Of a stretch of 64,000 bases of DNA, positions 44,251 through 52,781 are shown one piece after another. A model generated the notes under the pieces. That model was not told the origin of the DNA, made no database searches, and saw only the letters and a program-made list of their open reading frames with translations. Position numbers and translations under genes: made by a program. This DNA is from Mucisphaera sp965279675. GTDB lineage: Bacteria; Planctomycetota; Phycisphaerae; Phycisphaerales; Phycisphaeraceae. Positions within the stretch are counted from its first letter, which is position 1, and every line of letters begins with the position of its first letter. The DNA lies in NCBI RefSeq assembly GCF_965279675.1, contig NZ_CBDIIJ010000002.1:1612001-1676000 (forward strand), written 5' to 3'.

Positions 44251-45036
44251 ATGTTGGGGGGCATGAGCGAGCTGTGGCAGGAAGCGTTTTCGAAGCGGTT
44301 GGTGGATCGGGGGTTGTTTGTGACGGCGACGGACACGGCGGTGGGCAAGACGGCGGTGTCTTGCGGGATCGTGCAGGTGCTGCGGGGCGCGGGGCGGTCG
44401 GTGCTGCCGTTCAAGCCGATGGCGAGCGGGGCGGAGCGTCGGGGTGATGGGTGGCTGGCGGAGGACGCGGAGGCGTTGGCTGGTGTGACGGGTGGGGGGG
44501 CTACCGCTGGTGAGGTTTGTCCGGTGGTTTTCGAGCGGGCGGTGGCTCCGGGGATTGCGGCGGCGGAGCTTGGGGAGCGGGTTGACTGGGGTGTGATTGG
44601 TCAGGCGTGGGCGGGGTTGCAGGATCGGTTGGGCGCGGATGGCGGGATTGTGATTGAAGGTGCGGGCGGGGTGCATGTTCCGCTGGATGCGGAGGGTACG
44701 CCGACGGTGCTTGAGCTGATGGCGGGGTTGGGTTGGCCGGCGCTGGTGGTGGTGCGGAGTGCGTTGGGGACGCTGAATCATTCGACACTGACGGTGCGGG
44801 CGCTTCGGGATGCGGGCGTGCCGGTGGTGGGGCTGGTGATGAATGACGGGCCGGGTCTGGATGCGGATGATGCTTCGATCGCGACGAATCGTCTGTGGCT
44901 GGAGCGGATGACGGGCGCTTCGGTGCTGTGCCGGTTGCCGGGGGTGGCTGATGGGCCGCCGTGGGAGGATGGGCGATGGCGGGAGGCGCTGGGTGGGATT
45001 GAGTGGTGGTCGCTGATGCGGCTGGGGGATGGATGA
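44251..45036 (+). CDS. bioD: Dethiobiotin synthetase
   Basis: Penultimate step of biotin synthesis: closes the ureido ring of DAPA using CO2 and ATP. P-loop 'GLFVTATDTAVGKTAVSCG', 'VLPFKPMASGAE' (substrate Lys), 'GIVIEGAGGVHVPLD' (Glu-Gly-Ala-Gly-Gly) and 'GLVMNDGPGLD' match BioD. ATG 44251 has GGAGG four bases upstream; ATG 44263 is an alternative. 261 residues, slightly longer than usual because of the N-terminal 22 residues. No other bio gene is in the window. Confidence 0.9.
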   Translation: MLGGMSELWQEAFSKRLVDRGLFVTATDTAVGKTAVSCGIVQVLRGAGRSVLPFKPMASGAERRGDGWLAEDAEALAGVTGGGATAGEVCPVVFERAVAPGIAAAELGERVDWGVIGQAWAGLQDRLGADGGIVIEGAGGVHVPLDAEGTPTVLELMAGLGWPALVVVRSALGTLNHSTLTVRALRDAGVPVVGLVMNDGPGLDADDASIATNRLWLERMTGASVLCRLPGVADGPPWEDGRWREALGGIEWWSLMRLGDG

Positions 45037-45056
45037 GGGGGGATGGGGGAGTGCGG

Positions 45057-48000
45057 TCAGGGGAGGGGGTCGTTGAAGACGTTGTCGAGGAAGGCGGGTC
45101 GTTCTACGGAGCCGAAGCTGGTGTCGAGGGCGTCGCGGAGGCCGGGCAGGAGGAAGACGGAGGTGGCGGGCTGGTCGATGGTGCCCTGGACACGGATGGC
45201 GGCGACCTGGTCGCGGATGCCGTCGAAGAATCGGAGGATGCCGAAGCCGGGATCGGCCTGAGAGCGGCTGTAGAGGATGAGGTCGAGTTCCTGGGTTTCG
45301 TAGTTCATGTTTCCGGCGCCGACGATGGCGAAGTCGTCGGCGGCGAAGCGGACGCCATCGAACCTGACCCAGTCGCCATCGAGCAGGAAGCGCATAGAGG
45401 CTTCGTCGAGGGACTGGCCGGTGGGGGTGGTGAGGTTGAAGGCTCTGAGGATGGCGAGGGAGAGGGGTTGGTTGAGGAGGCCGACCTGTCGGGCGTAGAT
45501 GGCGCCTCGGCCCATGCGGGTGTCGGGCTGGCCGTACTGGCCTTCGAGTTGGAGGGATGCGGAGAGGAGGCCGTCGACCTGTGGTCGGCGTGCGGGGGGC
45601 AGGGCTCGCTGGAGGGGTTGGTCGGTGGGCCAGTCGGCGAAGAGGTTGTCGATCCAGGCGCGTTGCTCGGGTGTGGGTGGTTCGAGGTCGGGGGGTTGTC
45701 TGAACCCGGTGAGGTCGGCCTCGACGATATCGACGCCGAATCGGTACCAGCCCTGGGCTCCGAGTTCGGCGGAGCCCTGGCCGGAGAGCGCGCCGCCGTA
45801 GATGTCGGCGAGGAGGTTGGTGATGAGCAGGTGGCTTGGGTCTTCTGCGTTGGAGAGTTCGATGGTGGCTTCTTTGAGGAGGTATTTGCTGGCTTGGAGT
45901 TGTGCGAAGGCGGCATCGGCTTCGATGCGTGGCCAGGTTTGGTCGGTCTGGTGCTGGATGTCGAGGCGGATGCTGCCGGAGGCGTTGGTGATGGGGAGTC
46001 CGGGGGTGAAGGCGGCATCGTCGAGGTTGAGCTGGCCGGTGACGCGTGTGAGGGGTTCCTGGTCGCTGGTGCGTGTCAGGCGGCCGTCGAAGGCGTAGGC
46101 GGCTTCGAGCTGGAAGTCGTCGATGAGGTCGTTGACGGCGGCGGGGAGGAGGGCCCGGGTGGTGGGGTTGACGCGGTCGGCGGAGGCGTTGATGGTGAGG
46201 TCGATGCTGGTGTCGGCGAGGCTGGCGGAGCCTTGGGCGCTGAAGCGGCCTGAGGATGAGCGGCCGGCGAGGTTGTCGAGAGTGAGGGCGTCGTTGGTGA
46301 GGATGAGTTGGCCGGACAGATCGAAGACTTCGAAGCGGTGGCCGTTGGCGTCGAAGGCGGCGCTTTGTGGCTGGACGGCGAGTCGGGCCCGGGGGGTGGG
46401 GGTGGTCTGGTCGGCGGCCTTGGTGACCCGGAGGTTGGCATTGACCTGTCCGGTGGGGTTTCGTTGGGCGATGAGTCGGTCGGCCTGGTCGCGGAGGGGG
46501 CTGCCGGGGGTGATGATGTCGGCGAGGCTGGCTTCGAGGATGAGGTTGGTGGCTTCGACGGAGGCCTGGTAGGTGTTGGCGTTGGGGCCGTCCCAGTGGG
46601 CGGACCCGGTGGCGGCGAAGGTGGCGGGGCCTTTGGTGCCGGTGAGTTGTGGGCTGGTGATGCCTTGTTCGGTGAGGGTGAAACTGCCGTTGACGTCGAG
46701 GAATCGGTAGTCGCCGTCGTAGGGGGTGAGTGAGCCGCTAAGGACGTTGGCGTTGACGGTGAAGTCGGCGTTGCGGTCCATGAAGAGGTCGATGGTGATG
46801 TCGCCTTGGAGCGTGCCGGTGGGTCGGAGTTCGGCGATCATGTCGCGTTGCCCGGCTGGGATGGTGGCGAGGAGGTAGGGGTCGATGGGGACGGTGGTCT
46901 GGGTGACGTGGATGGGCCCTTCGAGTCGGCCGGTGCCTTCGTCGCGGTGGACGGAGGCGTTGATGCGGCCGGTGGCTCCCGTGGGGCCGGAGACGGCGAC
47001 GTTGTCGATGACGAGGCGGTCGTTGGTGAGGGTGAAGCTGCCATCGGTGACGCGGACGGGGTAGGGCCAGAAGCGGAGGAGGGCTTCGATGCCTTCGAGC
47101 TCGACTCTTGTGGCGGTGAGACCGGGTTGGTTGGGGCCGGCTTCGCGGCGGAGTGAGAAGGTGGCGTTGACGGACCCGCCTATGCCGGGCGGAATGGGCG
47201 AGAGATCGGTGAGGTTGTCGGGCGGGACGTCGAGGAGGCCTTCCTGCCGGAGTCGTTCGTAGGCGGGGGCGTCGAAGAACATCTGGACGACATTGTCGGA
47301 TCCGTCGCTGAGTGCTGCGAAGAGGTGCTCGTCGATGGGGAGGTTTTCGATGTCGAGGTCGATGGTGACGGAGGGGTCGGGTCCGGTTGGTGCGATGCGT
47401 CCTTCGAGGGCGAGGGTGGCGCCGGTGGGCCCGTGTCCGCGGAGGTTGGCGAGCGTGACGGCCTCGCGGTCGAAGCGGACCTGGCCGGTGGCTTGCTGGA
47501 TCGGGTATGCGAAGCGGAAGTACTCGACGCTGGCATCGATGAGGTTGACGACGCCGGCGTAGTCGATGGGGTTGTCGGGGTGTTCTCGGCTGAGGGTGGT
47601 GGCGAGTGAGAGGGTGCCTGCGGGCTTGAGGTTGTTGTAGAGGTCGCGGGCGACGGGTGGGAGGGCGAAGATCAGCTCGGGGCGATCGGGTATTTCGAAG
47701 GGCCGGGTGGTGGCGGTCATCCGAAAGGGGGCGCGGGGGGTGAGGGCCAGGGCTTCGGCGTTGATGGTGTAGAAGATGCCTTCGATGAGGCCTTCGAGTT
47801 GGATGGTTGGTCGGCTGCTGTCGATGGCGAGGCGGCCGGAGACGTTGGTCATGCGAGGCGGGTTGTCGGGGATGAAGGGGAGGGTGATTTCGACGTTCTG
47901 GAGGCTGAGGTCGGCGTCGATATCGATTTCGCCCTGGGTTTCCTGGATGGTCAGTGAGAAGTCGGGGATGGCTCCTGCGGGATTGAGTGAATCCCACCAG

Positions 48001-48830
48001 CGGCGGAGTTGTGGTGGGAGGGCGTAGCGGATGGGCTGGTCGACATCGAAGCGTTCGACCTGGACGTGCAGGCGTCTGGGGTCTGGTTCGAGCAGGCCGG
48101 TGAGGATGAGTCCGCGTGGGAGTTGGGCATCGGGTGAGGTGGTTTGTTTGAGGATGAACTGGTAGCCGTTGTCGGCGGCGCGGGCGGTCATGTGGCCCGT
48201 GAGTTCGAGGGTTTCGTGCGTGGTGAGTTTGTTGTCGGGTTGTTGGGTGGCGAAGCGGACTTCGCCTGAGCGGAGGTAGATCTGGGGGATGCTTGGGGCT
48301 TGCGTGGCTGTGCCGGGGAGGATGGGTTGTGAAGCGTCCTGGGGTCTGCGGCTCTGGATGCGGGTGGCGAGTCGCTGGAGGTTCATTTCTCCGTTTTGCT
48401 GGTCGGTGTCGGCGGCGTATTCGGTGATGTGGAGGGTTGGTCGGACGATGAGGATCGAATCGATGGGTAGTTGGCCGCGGAGGAGTGCGATGGGGTTGGG
48501 GCTGATGAGGATGTGGTCGGCGGTGATGACGGGGTCGAGCTGGTTCTGGGGATTGGTGACGAGGAGTTGGAAGCCTTCGAGTTGGAGGGTGAGTCGGCTG
48601 AGGTTGATGCTGGCGCGACTGAGTCGGACCTCGGCGTGGAGGGATTGCTGGAGCTGGTTCTGCAGCCAGGGGGTGAGTCGGTCGGGGTGTAGGAGGTAGC
48701 TGAGGAGGCCGGTGGTGAGCAGAACAAGGATGACGAGCAGGCTGGCGAGAAGTCTGCGCCAGCGGCTGGAGCGTCTGGGGCGGCCGGTTTCCCGGCTGCG
48801 TCGCCAGGCATGTCTGAGGCGTTGGAGCAT
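45057..48830 (-). CDS. AsmA/TamB-like envelope protein
   Basis: A very large protein (1257 residues) with a basic N-terminus (Arg-rich, 1-26), one membrane anchor 'LLASLLVILVLLTTGLLSYLL' and a long periplasmic beta-rich region. The region after the anchor ('LTPWLQNQLQQSLHAEVRLS', 'LSRLTLQLEGFQLLV') is the AsmA N-terminal pattern. Similar strand-rich units ('...LALEGRIAPTGPDPSVTIDL', 'RLVIDNVAVSGPTGATGRIN', 'LTLDNLAGRSSSGRFSAQGS') recur to the end, where 'GAGNMNYETQELDLILYSRS' matches the AsmA_2 C-terminal domain. Proteins of this type bridge inner and outer membranes and carry phospholipids. Confidence 0.82.
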   Translation of the reverse strand: MLQRLRHAWRRSRETGRPRRSSRWRRLLASLLVILVLLTTGLLSYLLHPDRLTPWLQNQLQQSLHAEVRLSRASINLSRLTLQLEGFQLLVTNPQNQLDPVITADHILISPNPIALLRGQLPIDSILIVRPTLHITEYAADTDQQNGEMNLQRLATRIQSRRPQDASQPILPGTATQAPSIPQIYLRSGEVRFATQQPDNKLTTHETLELTGHMTARAADNGYQFILKQTTSPDAQLPRGLILTGLLEPDPRRLHVQVERFDVDQPIRYALPPQLRRWWDSLNPAGAIPDFSLTIQETQGEIDIDADLSLQNVEITLPFIPDNPPRMTNVSGRLAIDSSRPTIQLEGLIEGIFYTINAEALALTPRAPFRMTATTRPFEIPDRPELIFALPPVARDLYNNLKPAGTLSLATTLSREHPDNPIDYAGVVNLIDASVEYFRFAYPIQQATGQVRFDREAVTLANLRGHGPTGATLALEGRIAPTGPDPSVTIDLDIENLPIDEHLFAALSDGSDNVVQMFFDAPAYERLRQEGLLDVPPDNLTDLSPIPPGIGGSVNATFSLRREAGPNQPGLTATRVELEGIEALLRFWPYPVRVTDGSFTLTNDRLVIDNVAVSGPTGATGRINASVHRDEGTGRLEGPIHVTQTTVPIDPYLLATIPAGQRDMIAELRPTGTLQGDITIDLFMDRNADFTVNANVLSGSLTPYDGDYRFLDVNGSFTLTEQGITSPQLTGTKGPATFAATGSAHWDGPNANTYQASVEATNLILEASLADIITPGSPLRDQADRLIAQRNPTGQVNANLRVTKAADQTTPTPRARLAVQPQSAAFDANGHRFEVFDLSGQLILTNDALTLDNLAGRSSSGRFSAQGSASLADTSIDLTINASADRVNPTTRALLPAAVNDLIDDFQLEAAYAFDGRLTRTSDQEPLTRVTGQLNLDDAAFTPGLPITNASGSIRLDIQHQTDQTWPRIEADAAFAQLQASKYLLKEATIELSNAEDPSHLLITNLLADIYGGALSGQGSAELGAQGWYRFGVDIVEADLTGFRQPPDLEPPTPEQRAWIDNLFADWPTDQPLQRALPPARRPQVDGLLSASLQLEGQYGQPDTRMGRGAIYARQVGLLNQPLSLAILRAFNLTTPTGQSLDEASMRFLLDGDWVRFDGVRFAADDFAIVGAGNMNYETQELDLILYSRSQADPGFGILRFFDGIRDQVAAIRVQGTIDQPATSVFLLPGLRDALDTSFGSVERPAFLDNVFNDPLP

Positions 48831-48940
48831 GCGTGAGGGCCGATTTCCTGGGGTTGACGGTGCCGAATGGGGGTTCGGTGTCCGTGCCTTGGCTCGGGTT
48901 CGTTATTCTACGTTGCCCCCGATATGAGGAGTTCGCTGCG

Positions 48941-49291
48941 ATGGATTTGAAGCCTGAGATTACGTTTGATGATTTTGCGAAGCTGGACCTTCGTGTAGCG
49001 ACGGTGGTGGAGGCGGAGGCGCACCCGAACGCCGATCGGCTGCTGAAGCTGCAGTTGGATGTGGGGGGCGAGCGGCGGCAGATCTGTGCGGGTGTTCGGG
49101 CGTTTTATGAGCCCGAGTCGCTGGTTGGGAAGCAGATCGTGATTGTGGCGAATCTGGCTCCGCGGAAGATCCGGGGTGAGGCGTCGAATGGGATGCTGCT
49201 GGCGGCATCGGCGATGGACGGGGAGACGCTGACGGACGTGGTGCTGCTGGCTCCGGGCAAAGAGGTGCCCTCGGGTTCGACGGTGGGTTAG
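48941..49291 (+). CDS. Stand-alone tRNA-binding domain protein (EMAPII/Trbp111-like)
   Basis: A 116-residue OB-fold protein. ATG 48941 ('MDLKPEITFDDFAKLDLRVA') has AGGAG ten bases upstream; the frame start at 48833 lies in intergenic sequence. The family signature is complete: 'KLDLRVATVVEAEAHPNADR', 'LLKLQLDVGGERRQICAGVR', 'LVGKQIVIVANLAPRKIRG' and 'SNGMLLAAS'. This is the domain fused to the C-terminus of many MetG proteins, where it helps hold tRNA. The metG in this window lacks it, so this protein may supply it in trans. CsaA-like chaperone activity is the other possibility. Confidence 0.88.
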   Translation: MDLKPEITFDDFAKLDLRVATVVEAEAHPNADRLLKLQLDVGGERRQICAGVRAFYEPESLVGKQIVIVANLAPRKIRGEASNGMLLAASAMDGETLTDVVLLAPGKEVPSGSTVG

Positions 49292-49452
49292 GGCGCTGAT
49301 CTTCCGATAAGAACGGCGTTTACGGGCTTTTGGTTTGGCGATGACGTGTCTTGGCCTGTGTGCCGCGTTCGCGCTGTCTCGGCGTGCGTGGCACTGTCGT
49401 TGGTGGGTTAATGGTTGACAGGGTCTCGACGATAAAAGTCCTACCTCATCGG

Positions 49453-50517
49453 ATGGAGAGCCTTGTGAGTGATTCGTGCGGACATCGATATGATTGTCAG
49501 TCTGCCAGGCCGGCGGATTGTGCCTCGGGGTTGGCTGTTCACACGATGTCGCTAGATGCGTTGGAGCGTTTACGCGAGTTGTTTGCGGATTGCGAGCGTG
49601 ATGAGACGGTTTTTCTGATTCCGAAGCATCGCTTGGCGGCGTTGCGGGACCTGGTGGATCGGCTGCCGTTCATGGAAGTGGCGGAGATCCGAGCAAGTCT
49701 GATCGATGAGGCGGGTGGATTTCATGCCTGGAAGTCGGGTCCGGTGGTTCAGCTGCTTCAGCGGATCGAGACGCCCTGGTTGACGGAGGTTCTCTCTCAG
49801 CAGTCGATTCGTTTTGACTATCAGCCGATTGTGCATGCGATCACGGGTGAGGTGTATGCCAACGAGTGTCTGATGCGATCGAGTTTGAGTGGTCGGTCGG
49901 TGACGCCTGATGAGCTGGTGGAGGCGGCGAAGGCTCACGATTCGTTGCTCGTGCTGGATCAGCTTTGCCGGAAGATCGCGATTGAGAGTTCGGGTGATTA
50001 CCTATCGCAGGGTCATCGGCTGTTCATCAATTTCTTCCCGATCACGATTTACGACCCGAAGGTTTGTCTGCGGACGACGTTTGGGGCGGCGGAGCGTGCG
50101 GGTGCGGACATCAGTCAACTGACGTTCGAGGTGGTGGAGAGCGAGGCGTTTCCGGACCTGGATCACCTGAAGGGGATTCTTGAGGCGTATCGGGAGAAGG
50201 GGGCTTCGGTGGCGTTGGATGATCTGGGGAGCGGGCACACGGCGATTCTTTACATCGATCAGCTTGAGCCGGACGTGGTGAAGATTGACAAGGACGTGTT
50301 GACGCGGGCGGTGGCGACGAACGAGACGTCGATGTTCATCGGGATGGTGCGCTATGCGCAGGAGCGTGGGATCACGACGATTGCGGAGGGGATTGAGTCG
50401 GAGAAGGAGCTCGATTTCTGTCGTGAGTTGGGGGTGGATTACGTGCAAGGTTATTTCCTGGCGCGGCCGAGTGAGCGTCCGATGATCGGTCGGCTGGAAC
50501 AGCGTCGGGCTGCTTAG
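49453..50517 (+). CDS. EAL-domain protein (c-di-GMP phosphodiesterase or sensor)
   Basis: A cytosolic protein with an EAL domain in residues 110-350. Motifs: 'YANECLMRSS' (EAL altered to Glu-Cys-Leu), 'LFINFFPITIYD' (Asn), 'TFEVVESEA' (Glu), 'SVALDDLGSGHTAI' (Asp-Asp), 'PDVVKIDKDV' (Lys), 'IAEGIESEKEL' (Glu) and 'YVQGYFLARP' (Gln). All metal and general-base residues appear kept, so hydrolysis of c-di-GMP to pGpG is plausible. The N-terminal 100 residues are helical without a known sensor domain; no GGDEF is attached. The start is uncertain: I use ATG 49453 ('MESLVSDSCGHRYDC'), and ATG 49546 or earlier GTG/TTG codons are possible. Confidence 0.85.
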   Translation: MESLVSDSCGHRYDCQSARPADCASGLAVHTMSLDALERLRELFADCERDETVFLIPKHRLAALRDLVDRLPFMEVAEIRASLIDEAGGFHAWKSGPVVQLLQRIETPWLTEVLSQQSIRFDYQPIVHAITGEVYANECLMRSSLSGRSVTPDELVEAAKAHDSLLVLDQLCRKIAIESSGDYLSQGHRLFINFFPITIYDPKVCLRTTFGAAERAGADISQLTFEVVESEAFPDLDHLKGILEAYREKGASVALDDLGSGHTAILYIDQLEPDVVKIDKDVLTRAVATNETSMFIGMVRYAQERGITTIAEGIESEKELDFCRELGVDYVQGYFLARPSERPMIGRLEQRRAA

Positions 50518-50864
50518 CCGGGTCCGTGTTTTTCGGTGGGTTCTGCGATGGAGAGACCGACGAGCCAGGCCTCGGCGGCCCAGACGTCTTCGCAGACGAG
50601 GAAGACTTCCTGCCAGCTTCCGGCGTGGGTGTAGAGGCATTTGAGTCCGGTGGCTTTGTCGCGGTCGCCTGAGCCGTCGGGTGTGGTGGGGTATTGGATT
50701 TTGAAGGTGGGTTTGGTTTTCCCGCGTTTGCGGCCGAAGCGGCCGGGGACGATGCGGGTGACGTAGGGACACTCGTTGATGATGCGATCGAGCAGGGCGT
50801 CGAGTCCCTGGACGCGGCCGTGCTGGCGTTTGATGGGGCCGAATTTACCGCCGGGCTTGGCCAT
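50514..50864 (-). CDS. DUF2103-like conserved protein
   Basis: A 116-residue basic cytosolic protein. 'KRQHGRVQGLDALLDRIINE', 'VTRIVPGRFGRKRG' and 'TGLKCLYTHAGSWQEVFLVC' resemble the DUF2103 pattern (His, P-G-R, and 'GxK...QEVF'), a family annotated as putative metal-binding and with unknown role. The assignment rests on motif order only. It overlaps the convergent EAL gene by four bases and lies 36 bases after the LarA-like gene on the same strand. Confidence 0.6.
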   Translation of the reverse strand: MAKPGGKFGPIKRQHGRVQGLDALLDRIINECPYVTRIVPGRFGRKRGKTKPTFKIQYPTTPDGSGDRDKATGLKCLYTHAGSWQEVFLVCEDVWAAEAWLVGLSIAEPTEKHGPG

Positions 50865-50900
50865 GGCTGGATGGTAGGTGATGGGTTGGCGGAGGGCGCC

Positions 50901-52193
50901 TCAGGCGGACCAGAGGCCGAGGGCGGGTTTGTCGATGACGTAGGCGGGGTGGCCGTCGGCGAGGATTCGGTGGCCGGGGGTGAGGTCTTGGAGGCCGAGT
51001 TCGGCGGTGACTTTCTTCAGGTCGGCGTGTTCGAAGCCGACGGATTCGACGTCTTCTTTGGAGAGGTGGTCGGCGGTGGCGTAGATGATGCGGAAGCGTC
51101 CTTCGGAGCTGGCGTGGATGAGGTGCGCGGCGGCGGAGAGGTTGTCGGCGAGTTCGGGGTGCTCGCAGATGGCTTTGAGGGTGGCGGGGGTTCCGCGGTA
51201 GCCGAAGCGGCGGATGAGTTGATCGATGGCGGGGTCTTCGCCGAAGGTCTCGACGCCAGGCGCGAGGACGAGGAGGGTTCCGCCATCGGCCATGGCGCAG
51301 CGGGTGCGGTAGACGGCTTTGTTGCCGAGCCAGGTGGAGGTGAACTCGGCGGGGTCGAGGTGGACGACGCAGCGGTCGATGGGTTGATCGAGGTGGTGGA
51401 TGTTGATCTGTCGGCTGAGTTCGGCGGCGGCGGTGAAGGACTCGCGTTCGCTGCCGTAGTAGAGCCCGCGGAGTTTGAGGTCGTGGTCGGTGGCTTCGAC
51501 GGCGGTGAAGACGAAGCGGATATCGACCTTGGGTTTGACGAAGTCGTTGAAGCCGCGATCGAGGGCGGTTCGGACGGGGGTGTCGACACGGCCCATGATG
51601 GATTCCATCCCGCAGACGGCGCCGAGGAAGTGGGAGAGGTGGATGGTGCCGGGCCCGCCGACGCCGATGAGGATGTTCTTGGTGTAGTTGGCGATGCCGA
51701 TGACCTCGTGGGGCACGACCTGGCCGAGGCTGACGACGATGTCGTGGTCGGCTTCGATGAGTTCGCGGTTGACGGCGACTTTCATGGGCCAGTGGATGCC
51801 GGCCTGGCTGAGTTTGCCATCGGAGAGCTGGTCGATCCAGTCGGCGTCGAGTTCACCCAGGTCGATGAGGTCTTGCCTCCAGCGGTGGGCGAGGATGTGT
51901 TCGTGGGGGAGGTCGGGGCCGAAGAGTTCGGTGAGCTGGTCGGTGGTCATGGGCCGGTGGGTGCCGAGGGCGGGGAGGACTTTTGTGCGCACGCCGGCGT
52001 TGGTGAGTGTGTGGTAGAGGCGGGTGGTCAGCGGACCGGTCTGGGAATCGAGGCGGCTGATGTCGGGCGGGATGAGGAGGATCGATTTGGGCTTGGAGAC
52101 GAGTAGGTCTTCGGCGACGCGGTCGATGAAGGCGTGCCGTTCGGTCTGGCCGAGGTCGAGGTTGGGTCCGGCTTGTTGGAAGGCTTCGGGCAT
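50901..52193 (-). CDS. LarA-family nickel-pincer racemase/epimerase
   Basis: A 430-residue protein of the LarA/DUF2088 family. In lactate racemase the nickel-pincer nucleotide is held by a Lys (covalent) and a His ten residues before it. Here 'VVPHEVIGIANYTKNILIGV' has His162 and Lys172 at exactly this spacing. 'LIPPDISRLDSQTG' and 'PALGTHRPMT' (His79) correspond to the N-terminal catalytic and binding loops. The expected chemistry is C2 epimerisation of an alpha-hydroxy acid. Its start overlaps the stop of gluconokinase (TGATG), so a sugar acid such as gluconate is a better guess than lactate. LarB/C/E, needed to make the cofactor, are not in the window. Confidence 0.85.
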   Translation of the reverse strand: MPEAFQQAGPNLDLGQTERHAFIDRVAEDLLVSKPKSILLIPPDISRLDSQTGPLTTRLYHTLTNAGVRTKVLPALGTHRPMTTDQLTELFGPDLPHEHILAHRWRQDLIDLGELDADWIDQLSDGKLSQAGIHWPMKVAVNRELIEADHDIVVSLGQVVPHEVIGIANYTKNILIGVGGPGTIHLSHFLGAVCGMESIMGRVDTPVRTALDRGFNDFVKPKVDIRFVFTAVEATDHDLKLRGLYYGSERESFTAAAELSRQINIHHLDQPIDRCVVHLDPAEFTSTWLGNKAVYRTRCAMADGGTLLVLAPGVETFGEDPAIDQLIRRFGYRGTPATLKAICEHPELADNLSAAAHLIHASSEGRFRIIYATADHLSKEDVESVGFEHADLKKVTAELGLQDLTPGHRILADGHPAYVIDKPALGLWSA

Positions 52194-52726
52194 CAGGTGC
52201 CTTCCTTGGCGAGTTGTTGGTGGAGGTTGGCCATGATGGTGTCGGTGTCGGGGGTGATGTCGAGGTGGATGGCGGGGTCTTCGGTGTCGGTGCTGTCGGC
52301 TGGTGGTTCGAGGGTGGCGAGTTGGCTGTCGAGCAGGGTGGGGGGCATGTAGTGGTCGGCGCGTTGGGTCATGCGTTGGTGGATGAGGTCGCGGTCGCCG
52401 GTGAGGAAGATGAAGATGGTCTTGTTGCTGTGCTGTCGGAGGGTTTGGCGGTAGGCGCGTTTGAGGGATGAGCAGGCGAGGACGGCGCCGGACCGGGAGG
52501 CACAGTCGGCGATGTGTTGGGCGAGGGTTTCGAGCCAGGGCTGGCGGTCCTGGTCGGTGAGGGGCTGGCCGGCGGCCATCTTGTCGCGGTTGGTTTGGGG
52601 GTGGAAGTCGTCGGCGTCGTGGAAGGGCAGGGCGAGGTCTTTGGCGAGTCGCGCGCCGATGGTGGATTTTCCGCAGCCGGAGACCCCCATCACGATGTAG
52701 ACGGTTGCCGGAGTGGTCATACGCAT
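52193..52726 (-). CDS. gntK: Gluconokinase
   Basis: Phosphorylates D-gluconate to 6-phosphogluconate. A 177-residue P-loop kinase of the GntK type: 'VYIVMGVSGCGKSTIGARLA', 'FHDADDFHPQTNRDKMAAGQ' (the DADxFHP..N..KM signature), 'LTDQDRQPWLETLAQ', 'VLACSSLKRAYRQTLR' and 'RADHYMPPTLLDSQLATLEP'. These are standard GntK features and its length is normal. The stop overlaps the LarA-like start by one base; the GH30 gene ends 55 bases upstream on the same strand, so gntK and larA may be the last genes of the glycan operon. ATG 52726 or ATG 52720. Confidence 0.94.
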   Translation of the reverse strand: MRMTTPATVYIVMGVSGCGKSTIGARLAKDLALPFHDADDFHPQTNRDKMAAGQPLTDQDRQPWLETLAQHIADCASRSGAVLACSSLKRAYRQTLRQHSNKTIFIFLTGDRDLIHQRMTQRADHYMPPTLLDSQLATLEPPADSTDTEDPAIHLDITPDTDTIMANLHQQLAKEGT

Positions 52727-52781
52727 CGCCTTTCGCCTACATGGTAAAGCAAGCGGCTGGTGCGTCGGTGGTGGTGTGTGG

